Assembly: GCF_964355755.1 (NCBI RefSeq)
Contig: NC_092674.1
Coordinates: 2,547,001 to 2,611,000 of the forward strand
Length of the DNA: 64,000 nucleotides
Origin: Antedon mediterranea
Taxonomy: Eukaryota > Echinodermata > Crinoidea > Comatulida > Antedonidae
Direction: 5' to 3'
Positions within the stretch are counted from its first letter, which is position 1. Every line of letters starts with the position of its first letter. Positions 44,945-57,300 of the stretch are shown piece after piece. A program made the position numbers and the translations under genes. The notes beneath the pieces were generated by a model. That model was given only the letters and a program-made list of their open reading frames with translations. It was not told the origin of the DNA and did not search any database.

Positions 44945-45382
44945 ATGGAAAAGGAACTTAAATCTTACATTAATGGTAGCTAGTTTTTTGCAGTTACATT
45001 ACTCGCATCGGTACCAATTTACATATGGGTGAATGAAGACCAACCAAGCAAAACTGACGCTCGAAACGTTCAATACGTTTATGATACAACAATTCGGCAA
45101 GATGAACCGTAGTCCCCGCAGGGATCTTGTTATCAATGCTAGTACAGTATTTCTTGGCTGGACAGAAATAGAACAATAGAAAGTCTGTGTGTGCTTTAAT
45201 ATCGAAACCAAATAACTTAAAAGCCATTTTGAATTGATTGTTTAATTAGTTCCTGGTAGATCTCAAAAAGGAAACCTTGTTTTTCTAATTGTGCACTTAA
45301 ATAATAGGTTTCGTTTATTATTGTATTTACTGTACATACTAAATTTATTAATGGTACATATTGACATAGTATACTATTTATG
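44945..45382. other. Convergent 3' region between LRR gene and SLC19
   Basis: Both 3' UTRs must lie here. An AATAAA on the minus strand (45314-45319) fits the SLC19 side. No clear signal was found for the LRR gene. Confidence 0.5.
45314..45319 (-). terminator. Candidate poly(A) signal of the SLC19 gene
   Basis: TTTATT on the plus strand reads AATAAA on the minus strand, about 65 bp beyond the stop codon. A second one lies at 45349-45354. Confidence 0.4.
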
Positions 45383-47940
45383 TTATTCGTTTATTAATGA
45401 AGAATTGGACTCTGGTATCAAGTTACAAATTTCAGTTGAATTGTCGGAGCCCCTATCTGCAACACTGTCCTGGCGTGGGTCGTCCCTGTAACGGTGTTTC
45501 CAAGCCTGCTGCCAGCCAATTCGAGTGAGTTCATAGACTGCCCTCCCAGTAAAGAAAGCAGCTAGAAGGTAGTAATAGCCTCCATACACAATGAACTGTA
45601 ATAACAAATAAAAAGGTATTATATATAATTGAGATTAATCCAAAATTGTGTACACCTCATTTGCAATGGGTCACGGATATTAAGGGGAGATTTTCCTGTG
45701 ATTGACCAAGGCTCTTTACTCTCAGTATTTATGAGACGCCTCAATTAAGGGACAGATTCAAACGTTCAGTGATCCTGGTTCTATAACAATAAATATTTAT
45801 GTAAATTTGGTTTTCGTCAGAATTTACAGTATATATACAGTCAGTGGGGTAACACAGGTGGAAAAGGCCCCGGTTTAGCACTCCTAAGGGGCCTTCCAAC
45901 GCTGGGTAGTTGGCAATGGACTGCCCATGCTCTGGGGCCCCTGGTTTAGCACTCCTAAGGGGCCTTTCAATGCTGGGTAGTTGCATTGAACTGCTCATGC
46001 TCTGATGCCCCTTAAGCTCCTGGGCCCTTGGGTTTAGCCAATGAGGGCTCATAGCTGTTAAACCACTGTATACATATATATAGTTTGCTTTCTATGTAAA
46101 ATAAAATATTTGTTGAAAACCTGTATCCTTGTACAGTTACCAACAATTTATACCTGGGTATCGGCTGGTAGGTTAAGAGTTCGATAATCCACGAATATCA
46201 ATGTCAAGATTGTCTGAAGAACCAGCGCCACAAATGTATTGAAACCAAACACAAGTGCAAAACGATCCGATGTTAAGTGTTGCGCTATTTGGTATCTGGA
46301 ATAGAATTAACAAAATCTATAAATGTGTACATATACATGTTTGGTTATGAAAGAAAATTTTTTTTTAATCTAATTAGTGCAATAGGAGACCTACAGTACT
46401 AGTGATTAGGTTCGCTTTTCAGGAATCCTGTCTCTGCCTGGTTTTGTGTGTTGCTTTTCTTGTTCTTTGTCCATGTTTTGTAAATTGTATTTTTAACCAT
46501 TTAGCCCAATCAAACAATACAAAATGGAATACAATTATTCAACCTATAACTTACGATGAAATGGTTATCACAAGTTGATATGAGGATCGGAAGAGAATGT
46601 AGAAGATATAACAAAGCCAGATGTTGTTTGTCCATCCCATAATAGTAAGAAGAATGGCATCCAACACTGACATTACAGCTAAGATGGCCTCACCAAAGAT
46701 GTCCCAGTTAACATTGCAAAACATTATAAAAAATGCTGATAGAGCACCTGAAATTGGATAAAATAATTCATTATGCCTTTTATATCAAAATGTTGTTGTG
46801 TAAATGCAATTAACTTATATGAACAAATAAGGGCCAGCATTGCATAATCAATGAGTATGTTTATAATGTACAAATTATTAACATTAAGGGCACTGTAGCA
46901 TGAAGCCTCTGTCTACACTATCGAACTTTATGTGAAAAAAAAAAATGTGCCCATAATATATAGACATGATGATGTCAAACTAGTTTGATAGTGTAGACAG
47001 AGTTAGTTATCCTTTAATTTACAACTGTTTGTTTACCTGCTAGAGTTGCAGCAGCCTCAACAGCACCGTTCCATATTTGGTGATGATCCCCATCGGGTTG
47101 CTTCTCTAGGATCACTTGCCATAAATTCTGGATATAATTTCCAACTTGAAAGTAGCCGCAGGTTGCAAATGCCCACCAGATTGACCACTGTAGGAGATTC
47201 CGCGAGGAAAAACATTCTCTGAAATCGGTCCATAATCGCTGGAAGCTTGAACGGAAATTTGTTGGTGTAGAATGGCATCTATGCACTTCTGTTTCTGCGA
47301 CATCCAGTCTTTCATTAGTGACAGTTTCACTTATGTCTGCATCATTGCCATCTTGTTGATGGAAATAAACACTCTTTTTTACCGAAGGCAACGTCAAACT
47401 TATTAAAAAAGCTATTGATACAAACACCATTGATATTATATTTAACCCCATATAATGAAGGACGTTTAGACTAATTAAAATTTGAGATAGAACTCCGGCG
47501 ACAAATCGTCCAATCAAAGAAGATGACCTCGTAAAACTTGAAACTTTCTGATAATGTTCTTCGTCAACCACTGCATAGATGTAAGAGTAATAAGCAATTT
47601 CAGTGGCGGTTGCTAAACCATAAAAGAACTGCATGAGTTTCATCAGGGTTAATCCAGAGGCCCAGAGAAGAAGTGACCATGTTGATAAATAAGTGATTCC
47701 TTCAAAGATAATAACAGGTTTGTAAAGTAGAAAGTCTGTGACAAGGAAGACCACCACAAGAGCTGCCATGTAAGAGTAAGTCCACAGTGGATAAATCTGA
47801 TTGTCCACCTGGTCTTCAGTGACATTCTTTGATTCAAGTAGGAAGGAGGTTAGGTAGGGCTCTGATGGACGCAGTTCCTTGAAGAAGCCGTACAGACACA
47901 GCAAGATAGTGGCAAGTTTCCATGACTGAAGATTCTCCAT
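45383..47940 (-). CDS. SLC19A: SLC19-family thiamine/folate transporter, 4 coding exons
   Basis: Model: complement(join(45383..45595, 46154..46295, 46555..46747, 47037..47940)), 483 aa, close to human SLC19A2/A3 (about 497 aa). The family are 12-helix membrane carriers for thiamine or reduced folate in the plasma membrane. Diagnostic blocks: [20 protein letters not shown] in helix 1 region, [89 protein letters not shown], and in the C-terminal half [20 protein letters not shown] and [11 protein letters not shown]. The sequence suits thiamine transporters at least as well as folate carriers, but substrate cannot be fixed from this alone. The start is the first ATG after the acceptor at 47951-47953; a 5' non-coding exon is likely near 48.18 kb. 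Confidence 0.92.
45855..46025. repeat. Tandem duplication of about 90 bp
   Basis: GGTTTAGCACTCCTAAGGGG followed by CCTT(C/T)CAA(C/T)GCTGGGTAGTTG occurs twice, in an SLC19 intron. Confidence 0.8.
46903..47005. mobile_element. MITE-A copy 15 (short)
   Basis: AAGCCTCTGTCTACACTATC at the left and CTAGTTTGATAGTGTAGACAG at the right; the interior has a deletion. It lies 31 bp beyond the donor of SLC19 coding exon 1 (47037). Confidence 0.88.
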
Positions 47941-49266
47941 CCTCTTTGCCCTAAACAAGAAGATACAATTTGTAGTATGACCTAAAATGGGGTGGCTACT
48001 GTACTGTAGAAGTATGTGAATGATATGACCATGACATGTGTTGTGGTCTCACTCACTGTCACACTCATCATTCATGCCATGCATGCTCTCCTCCCGTCAT
48101 TAAACCATGCACAACTAAAAATGTTTCACGGCCAAACAGTACAATGATAATGTATCATTTGCTTACCTGAATACACTACTACTTACTAGCTAAAAAAAGA
48201 GAAGGTACAAGTTACTAATCTTTTGGTATTTCCTTATCCTATTGTAATTGTTTGTTTGTTTGTACATGTTCCTTGTTTCATGTTGTTTTGGTTTCTATCC
48301 ATCCATGCGTGTAAAACTATAAATGACGGAAAATTAGAGGGCGTATTTTTTTTAAGGATGCTGGGATAGTTTGTTCGCTCAATTCATCCGGGTAACTGAT
48401 ATCTGATGTTCTTTTTGAAATCTGCGGTTTACACCCTTTAAATTGGTATATTTGCTTTTTTTGATCATTTATTTGATATATTTCTTTATTTTTCTACGAT
48501 AACGTAGGTTTTGATGTATACAGTGTAATAATATGCTTGTATTTAATGTTTAAAAAACCGTTCCTGATTGAGGAAATAAATGTACGTTTGTTGGTGTGTA
48601 CATTACTCAAATTACAAAATGGCGTCTGGCCTGATCGCGAATCGATGAATAAAACAATTTTTTAATTTGTGAGATTAACGAATGTATTTGTTTGAAAAAT
48701 ATATTAACACCTTACTTAGATTATGTATTTATTTATTCTATTTTATTATTGTTTTATGGTTTAAAATCAATAAAATAACTAGGCTAGGCCTAGAAATCTT
48801 AGAAATGTTAGGTTGTTGCTTGTTGGATCCCGATGCGATGATGTAGGCCTAGGCCTAGCTAGGGGCCATGAAGGTTTGCTAGGCCTAGGTTTTAGTAAGT
48901 TAGTACAGTAGTGTAATACCATTCTGGGTGGGAAGTCCATATAATAGATAAGAAGCTAACCCTTCTGAGTCCTGCCTATAAAGCTTTAAAACTTGCTTAG
49001 ATAGGTATTAATTAAGGAGAGGGGGACTGTTTAATTATATAAATTAATTGATTATTTATATATTAGGCCTATATGCGGAGCCTAGAATAGATAATAACTA
49101 CTGTACTGTACTACTTATATTCTATATAATAAGTAAGTAGGCCTATTCTATTTAGGCATAAGACTATTATTTTTAATTAAAGCACAGTACAGTACAGTAT
49201 AATCGACTAATTTCAATTGTTCAATCTTTCACCTTAGATTTCATAGTAATTGGTTTGTCTTGCAAA
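47941..49266. other. Divergent promoter region between SLC19 and the zinc-finger gene
   Basis: About 1.3 kb separates the start codons of two oppositely directed genes. No coding exon seen. A donor-like CAG|GTAAG on the minus strand near 48165-48175 may end an SLC19 5' non-coding exon. The right part has repeated TAGGCCTA-type motifs (48780-48890, 49060-49150) and TACAGTACAGTA runs. Confidence 0.5.
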
Positions 49267-52200
49267 ATGTCGGACGAGACAGCAGATAGCATTGATGGAG
49301 ATATTGATATGGAGATTGAAGAACCTGATGATGGTACCCTCATCTTTGAAGAAGAACAAATGAAAGAAACATTTCCTGATTTAAATAACAAAGAGGATGG
49401 TTCTCCACCAAGCCTTGATCCTTCTGTCATACAAAACCAGAATAATCTGCCTCCAGGTATTTATGTTATAGGACCCAATTCAAATAAACCGATTCCGATA
49501 ACGACGCAAGGGTCTGGACTACCAACGCAAAAAGAACTTGTAAGTGCGGTTTCTCAAGCAATATCTACCACCACAAAGTTGGAATTCGATCCGTTAGCGG
49601 AACCTATCAATGTTTATGAAAACACATTTATTTGTCACGCATGTGTGCATGTTGCAAAGAATGCAGAAGAACTGAACAAACATATTACCACAAATCACCC
49701 GAAAGAGCAACTGATATTTTTTAGATGCACAGCTTGCAAATTCTCTACCACACATAAACATAAATATAATATACACATGAAGCAACATGGTTTGATGGAA
49801 GAGATTGATCAGAATGACATATTTACATGTGATAAGTGCGATTATCGGACTATCTACCGTAACGACCTTGCTACGCATAAATTAAAACATGAAAAAGAAA
49901 AGCCATTTAAATGCCAACATTGCGATTTTCGAAGTATATATCGGCATAGCTTGATACACCACGTGTCGTCGAAGCACGATAAAGTTCGGCCATTTAAGTG
50001 CAAGTACTGTGACCATTCCACTGCAAGACGTCAAGACCTACTTACGCATCTCGGAAAACATGAAGAAGCGAGAAGATTCAAGTGCGATTTATGCGACTAT
50101 ACGACTCCCTATAGGCCGTGTTTCAGAGCTCATATGGACCGACACTTTGGTAATCGGCCATTTAAATGTGAACTGGATTACTGTGACTTTGCAACCACTA
50201 CCAAACAAAACTTAAAGTCTCATATGTTGAAGCACGGAGATAAACCATACAAATGCGGGTTTTGCTCGTATTCTGCCACGCATAAACAACAGCTTCTGAA
50301 CCATATGGACCGGCACGATGCTGTACCGCAAAACCTATTAAAAAAGTCTTACAAATGTGATTTATGCGATTACACAACGCCTCACAAATTTTCTTTGAAA
50401 CGCCATAGCGAACGACACGATGAGAATAGGAGTAAACCCGAGAAAATGTTTGCGTGTACCGAATGTGAATACACGACCGGTTATAAAAGTAGCCTGAAGC
50501 GACACATGGCTAAGCACAGTGATATTAAACCGTTTAAATGTGGACATTGTGATTACTCTGCTATAAATATGACACAGATGCATGTACACATAGCTAAACA
50601 TACCGGTAAGTAAAGCTCTGTCTAACACTATCAAACTTTATGTGACAAAAAAATTGTGATGTGCCTATATATGGTCATATCACTAGCATATTTTGTCATA
50701 TCACTACTATATATGGGTACATAATTCTTTTCTTTGTCAAACTAGTTTGATAGTGTAGACAGGGTTAAGGATTGGTTGTTCTTAGTACTGTATATGGAGT
50801 TAGTTGAGGGGTTACAGTAATGGGTAAAAATGTCTGTCTCCTTGCACTGCTCTTGTAAATTGTAAGTTTTTATTAAATAGTAAATTATGTAAATGTAAAA
50901 TTTCTTCTACTAAATTTCGAGTCTTTTAATTGGCAGGTTTGAAACCATTCAAGTGTGACCAATGTGAGTATGCCACTGCAAACAAACAACATCTTAGAGC
51001 CCACATGGCAAAACATTCTGAACACAAGCTTGTCTGTGATAAGTGCGGATTTATGACTGCTTGGAAGCAGCGTATGCGAGTGCACCAAAAAGCACATGCG
51101 TCTGGTAAAGTTTTTACAACTAAAGTTTATACGAAGAGCTTTGTAACGGAACCTTTAACCAAATCACAGGTGGATGCAGGTGATCCTAACAATGAGGCTC
51201 TTTCACAAATCTCCGACGCCATTGCTGCGTTTCAGTCCGGAAAAACTTTTCAAATAGAGGTATTAATTTTATTTTTATTACAAAACTGAAATAAACATCA
51301 TGCTTAGATGTTGATGAATATAAAAAAATAAGCTAAGATATAAAATTAAAGAATAAACAGGAATGAGGAATTTTGTAGAACATTTAATCACATTTATTGT
51401 AAACATTGTTTTACATAGAATTCTAATGGAGATACACAAGAAGTATATGTAATCAATCAAGATGTTGATGATGTTGACAGTAACGGTGCTGTTGTGGTTA
51501 TCGGTAATGATTTTGATGAAGGAACAGTAAGTTGACTTTTTAATGTAGTTGATGAGGCAATTACCATATTAAAAATCAAATGCAGGTTATTCTCTATTGC
51601 AATGTATCTATAGTGCTTCTTATTTATTCATTCACATTTATTAGAAACATTCCAAAAAAAAACATGCAATTTACACGAACTGAATGTTGGACATAACAAT
51701 TGTTGGTACTAGGACTGGGTGAGGTACCTGTACAACAGACACTATTACTTACTAGAATTAACACTATAACAAGCTTGTGTGTTGTTTTATTTTAGGACCA
51801 ACTGCACCTTGTGGTTGGTGGAGATAACGAGATGGACAACACTGTGCAATATGTTATAGAAGATGGCTTGCAAATTATAAGAGAACCATCTGAGACGGTG
51901 AACGTCGAACCGCAAGACGACGTACAAAGTGACGGCAATGGTGCACTGATGCAAGAATCATCTTTAACGGTGAACGTCGAACCGCATGACGATGTACAAG
52001 GTGACAGCAATGGTGTATTTATGCGAGAATCATCTGAGACGGAGAAAGTCGAACCGCAAGACGATGTAAAAAGTGACAGCAATGGTGCATTAATGCGAGA
52101 ATCATCTGAGACGGAGAACGTCGAACCGCAAGACGATGTACAAAGTGACAGTAATGGTGCATTAATGCGAGAATCATCTGAGACGGAGAACGTCGAACCA

Positions 52201-52485
52201 CAAGATGACGTTCAAAGTGACAGCAATAGTGTATTAATGCGAAAACCATCTGAGACGGTGAACGCCAAACCGAAAGATAACGTACAAAGCGACGGCAATG
52301 GTGTATTGATGCGAGAACCATCTGAAACGGTGAACGTCAAACCGAAAGACGCACAAAGCACCACTGAGTCTGTGGACATTGGTCAACAAAATGGTTTGCC
52401 AATCGCCATTAATAGTGTCTTGATGAAAGCCTCATCCAACACCTCATCCGACACTATAACTTCAATTTATTTCCAAACTACATGA
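49267..52485 (+). CDS. C2H2 zinc-finger protein with 13 fingers and acidic repeat tail
   Basis: Model: join(49267..50605, 50937..51259, 51419..51526, 51796..52485), 819 aa. An acidic N terminus (MSDETADSIDGDIDMEIEE) precedes 11 C2H2 fingers in exon 1 (from FICHACVHV at about residue 120 to FKCGHCDYSAINMTQMHVH) and two more in exon 2 (FKCDQCEYATANKQHLRAH, LVCDKCGFMTAWKQRMRVH). Most fingers have the CxxCxYxTxxKxxLxxH form of REST/ZFP64-like proteins, with short linkers instead of TGEKP. Finger 7 has a CELDYC spacing. The C-terminal exon encodes about seven copies of a 24-residue acidic unit (VEPQDDVQSDSNGALMRESS). Likely a nuclear DNA-binding regulator; orthology not assigned. The ATG is preceded by the acceptor-like TTTCACCTTAG at 49228-49238. 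Confidence 0.9.
50613..50766. mobile_element. MITE-A copy 16
   Basis: AAGCTCTGTCTAACACTATC starts only 7 bp after the last base of zinc-finger exon 1 (50605): the donor GTAAGTA runs straight into the element. The right end is GATAGTGTAGACAGGGTT. Confidence 0.92.
51880..52350 (+). repeat. 72-bp in-frame tandem repeat, about 7 copies
   Basis: Encodes the 24-residue acidic unit at the C terminus of the zinc-finger protein. CATCTGAGACGG(A/T)GAACGTC recurs every 72 bp with scattered substitutions. Middle copies are the most alike. Confidence 0.93.
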
Positions 52486-52570
52486 GATTAAATATTTGAT
52501 TTCGATAACATGAACAAAAACAGATAAAAATGAAACAAAAACCTTTTGTATTTACCGGGGAAGCCCTGTA

Positions 52571-52576
52571 AATAAA
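52571..52576 (+). terminator. Poly(A) signal AATAAA of the zinc-finger gene
   Basis: AATAAA about 85 bp after the stop codon at 52485. Another AATAAA-containing site lies at 52941. Confidence 0.5.
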
Positions 52577-53935
52577 ACATGGAAGTCAATCTATCCTTTG
52601 TTTTACCGACATGAAAATTATGCAGACTGCCTCCCCTCTAGTGGAATAATTATGTGTATCTGACAATGTAACAAAACGTTCATTCATGTATTCAGTACAT
52701 TGATTATTATAGATTTTAAATACATAGCTGATATTGTAATGAATTATTTAAAAGTTTGATTTGGTGATAAGCCAACCAGTTTGGTTTTTAAAGAGTTTGC
52801 TGACCATAACAAATATCATTAGTTTAAAAAAAAAATTGTTTGGAATTCGAAAAAACGGTTTTTTATTTTTAATTTCATTGTATTGTAATCTGTTACATCA
52901 CTGCATGGTTGTAAAATTAAACGTTATTGTGTTTTGTCCTAATAAATGAAAGAAGATTTGTATCGGCGGTAACATCAAAGAACAATTCAATCCGCTACCA
53001 TTCACAGCTCAGAACGGCGCATGTGCGGCTATAAGAAGTAAACAAAACACAAATGTATTTAATCATACCAACCAACGTCCGACCATGATTTGCACATGAA
53101 ACTTTAAAAAAAAAAACATTAAAAGATCAATAAAGGAGTATTTATGCAGAGTTTATGGCCTTCAATATTGTAAGAACAGAAACGTGTTCGCTTTGTCTGG
53201 GTTTTGACTTAATATTAGTAAAAAGATAAATATTTTGGCACATATGCCGTTTCATACATACACTAATTGAGTGCGAAACTTTCAGGACAAAAATCCGAAA
53301 CGACGACTGTGGACTAAAAGACAATAATACAGACTTGAAGCAAGTTTAGTGTTCGCTATTCATAATTGACATAATATTAATAATTTGGTCTTTTATTATT
53401 AGTTAGGCCATATTGAAATTCATTATTTTCTAATTAAATGAAAAGTGACGTATATTAAGGGAAGATACAAAAGACGGGTTTTGTTTGTTTCGTCACAGAC
53501 GTGTATACAACAATAGCGTATTGTATAATTTCACTAGAATACGTGAATAATGGCGTATTTGAAGTGAATGACATAACAACTTAATATCCCTTCATAAGTC
53601 CAATATTTTTCTTGCTATGGTTGGTCAATATGACAACACAATACATTGACCGTATTTAACTTCATATATAAAGATGAGATGTAATTACCTAGTATAGGTA
53701 ACCATATATTTCCTTCATGAGATAACGAAGACAAGTGTATATTGTCTAGTATAAATGAAAGAATTATTATTAATTTTTACTAATTTGAATTTGATTGGTA
53801 AAACACTTGTTTGTTGCCGTTCTCATCGTGCGATTGGTTGTACCAGGAAGGAAGTTGAAAAATTAAAAACATTTTTGAAATTAAATTTGGTCGCTTAAAA
53901 AAAACCCTTTTATTATAGGCCTATTAAACTCTGTC

Positions 53936-54068
53936 CACAATATCAAACTTTATGTGAAAAGTGTAATGTGCCCATATATTGACATGATGTCATATACCAT
54001 GTATATCACTTCCATATTTGGGCATATCATACTTTTTTCGTCAAACTAGTGTAGTGTAGACAGAGCTT
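53936..54068. mobile_element. MITE-A copy 17
   Basis: AACTCTGTCCACAATATC at the left and TAGTGTAGTGTAGACAGAGCTT at the right, with a family interior. About 250 bp upstream of the receptor start codon. Confidence 0.85.
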
Positions 54069-54319
54069 TAAGCTTGTTAAATTTCTATTTCTGAAAAACC
54101 TGCTTTCAACAAAAACGTTCTAACAAATACGAAATGACAGATTTGCTTGATATTGCCGTTAGTACACTTGAAACTACCAAATGACAGTGTTATTCATTTT
54201 GGAAAAGGAAATTGTAATTACCATGACAACTAGTACGCTATATATGGAGTATTGGCAGCACTACGTCGTTCACTTTGCATGTTAAGCCGCGCGCCTGCAC
54301 TCTCTGCGGTCGTGTAAGA

Positions 54320-57300
54320 ATGTCAGCATTCTCGAATTTTAACTTAAGTTTGGTTGTAACCATATTTTTTTTTCTGTTAATCCACCAATCGAACTGTAAT
54401 GATTATTCAGGTAAGATTTTCTTTGAATTTCTTTTTGATATATATTAGTTATTTGTAGGCCTACGTCATATAGGCTGTCATGCGGATTTGTGGTGTTTTA
54501 AATATTTATCTAAATTGCTTTTATAATGTTTTTGTCGCTTGTTATTGGTCAACTCACTTTCGTGGTGCGTACCGTTCCCAGTTGCGTTGCGTCGTCCAAC
54601 CAGCTTTAGAACAAAATACACCTGGGGCGGATTACTATAAGCGGTCTATAACCGGTCTTAGCGCTTAGCCGGCTATAATTCGTGTACGAAAAAAAAATCG
54701 CGTTCCGGCACGGTTCCGGTCCGGCCAATCGAACATCAATGTTTCGTTTTCACTACGCTCCACGCGGCTATGCGCCAATCGATATACGCGTAGCTGCGTG
54801 AAAACGAAAGATTGACGTTCAATTGGATTCTCCGGCGCGCGCCGGACCGGAACCGTGCCGGCCGGAACAGGTGTGAAAGACCCTTAATACAGGATTTGGA
54901 CCCAGGACAATGCCACTACGTCCAATCAACCATATTGTGGAAATTGGTAGCTCGACTTGTTTAAGCCTAAAATAGTAAATGCATGTTTTTACTTTTATTT
55001 TATGTTTGAAGTTAGTTGTTACAGATGTTTTGATGGGCTATGCTTTGACACCAGTCACGTGGAGATTTGTCCTCTGATGGAGTATCCGGTAATAATTGAC
55101 AATTAAATTGTATTTGTATCTTCATTTTAGGAGGGTAGATTTTAGTAAGACCATTTTGGCGACATTATTCCAAATACCCCAAACATTTAGGCCTAAAGTA
55201 ATGGTGTTTTTGTAGTGGTCTACCCATAGAAGTTGTAATTCAGATTCTTTGAATAATTTGATTTTTGTTTCTGACGAATATACATATTGTCAGTGGTTCT
55301 TTTCGCCATTATTTGTAGGGATGTGAACTGGAGTTCGAATTTAGTAACCATAATCTCGAAGTTACAGAAGCAGTGCTAGATTGTAGAGCCAGGGTAGTAG
55401 AGGACCACTGTCATGGCGGTTCTGATAGCTGCAAGTTACATTGCAATGGTGATTTGTGTAATACAGTTGAACAGATGTTAGATATTTGTGACGGTACATG
55501 CCAAGGTAAAAATATACGAGTGTGATCTGTATTTCTATTTGTGGGAGGGTGGTGATGGCCTATAGTGATAAGGCTGTAGAGAGCAACGTTATTTTTATAT
55601 CATAATGTAAGAAGTTTCGATTCTATCTAGCACTGCATCGCAATTTCTATATAAAAATTAGGCAGCAAAATGTTTAATTGAAAGATTTATATGGTCAATA
55701 CAAAATGTGAGGAAAAATCGTAGAATTTCCGGCCTTGTCCAACTTACAAGCCAAGATGGTTGCTCTATTTCACATAAAAAAAACAATTTGTTACAGATTC
55801 GTTGTTAGATGTGATTGCAACGCTTTCTAACACAACTCTGCAGGCAACAGATAACCCAAGTACCCGCCGGATAAACTCAGACAAACAAAGTACAGCAAGA
55901 GACTTAATCCCAGACCAAACAAGTACAGCAAGAGACTTAATCTCAGACCAAACAAGTACAGCAGCAAGAGACTTACTTCCAGACCAAACAATCACAAGAG
56001 ACCAAACTTCATCATTTGATTATACTACCACCGATAGTACTTATCAGTTATTGGAGACTAAATTGGTAAAAATGCAGTATATAATTATTATATATAGTCT
56101 TAGGTATAAACTGACGATGATTTGATAAGCTATACATTCATTTGTTATCTATATCAATTATATACAATGTTCTGTTTTTAACAATGCAGTATATAATTAT
56201 TGTATATGATAGCTTTAGGTAACTGACGATGGTATATACGATGCATTCATTTATTGTCTATATCAATTATATTTTGAGTATTCATCTGTATTATTTGACA
56301 GTATTTTTTGTAAATATTTAATGATTTATTTGATTTTAACATCGTTTTTTTTTTCAGGAAGATTTAACAACTTTACTTGAAAAGGTTAGACTATCGTATT
56401 TTGAAGTAACAAACTTACTATCTACCTATACTTAGTTACTTAGATGTATTTTATTTTTTAAAATTCTATATTTTATTGATACTTTACTATTTTTTAAGTC
56501 CAAGAATACCAACATTAGTATTATGGACGTCGTCACAGAATTTGAGGAGCAACTCATTCAAGTGGCCAAAGAAAGTGACGTCACAGTTAATGTAAACGTT
56601 GGCGGTATATGTAAGTTTTGTAATATATTTCAATCTGAATTTTTGTTTTCGAAAAATACCAATACATATTGCAAGATTACCTACTGCAGTAGGCCTACCT
56701 TCAATATGGAAAATAGCCGTACCTAATATGGCAAGTACTGTACCTAATATGGCAAGTTCTCTACCGAATATGGCAAGTACCGTACCGAATATGGCAAGTA
56801 CCGTACCGAATATGGCAAGTACCGTACCTAATATGGCAAGTACAGTACCTACGGCAAGTGCTCTACCTAATATGGCAAGTACCGTACCTAATATGGCAAG
56901 TACCGTACCTAATATGGCAAGTACCGTACCTAATATGGCAAGTACCGTACCTAATATGGCAAGTACCGTACCTAATATGGCAAGTAGGCCTACACTACCT
57001 AATAGGGCAAGTACACTACCTAATATGGCAAGTACCGTACCTAATATGGCAAGTACCGTACCTAATATGGCAAGTACCGTACCTAATATGGCAAGTAGGC
57101 CTACACTACCTAATAGGGCAAGTACACTACCTAATAGGGCAAGTACCGTACCTAATATGGCAAGTAGGCCTACACTACCTAATAGGGCATGTACACTACC
57201 TAATAGGGCAAGTACCGTACCTAATATGGCAAGTAGGCCTACACTACCTAATAGGGCAAGTACACTACCTAATAGGGCAAGTACCGTACCTAATATGGCA

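Larger units (their letters stand above)
52486..54319. other. Intergenic region between zinc-finger gene and receptor gene
   Basis: No coding exon found. Holds the 3' UTR of the zinc-finger gene, an AATAAA at 52571, and a MITE-A copy at 53936. AT-rich, otherwise featureless. Confidence 0.5.
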
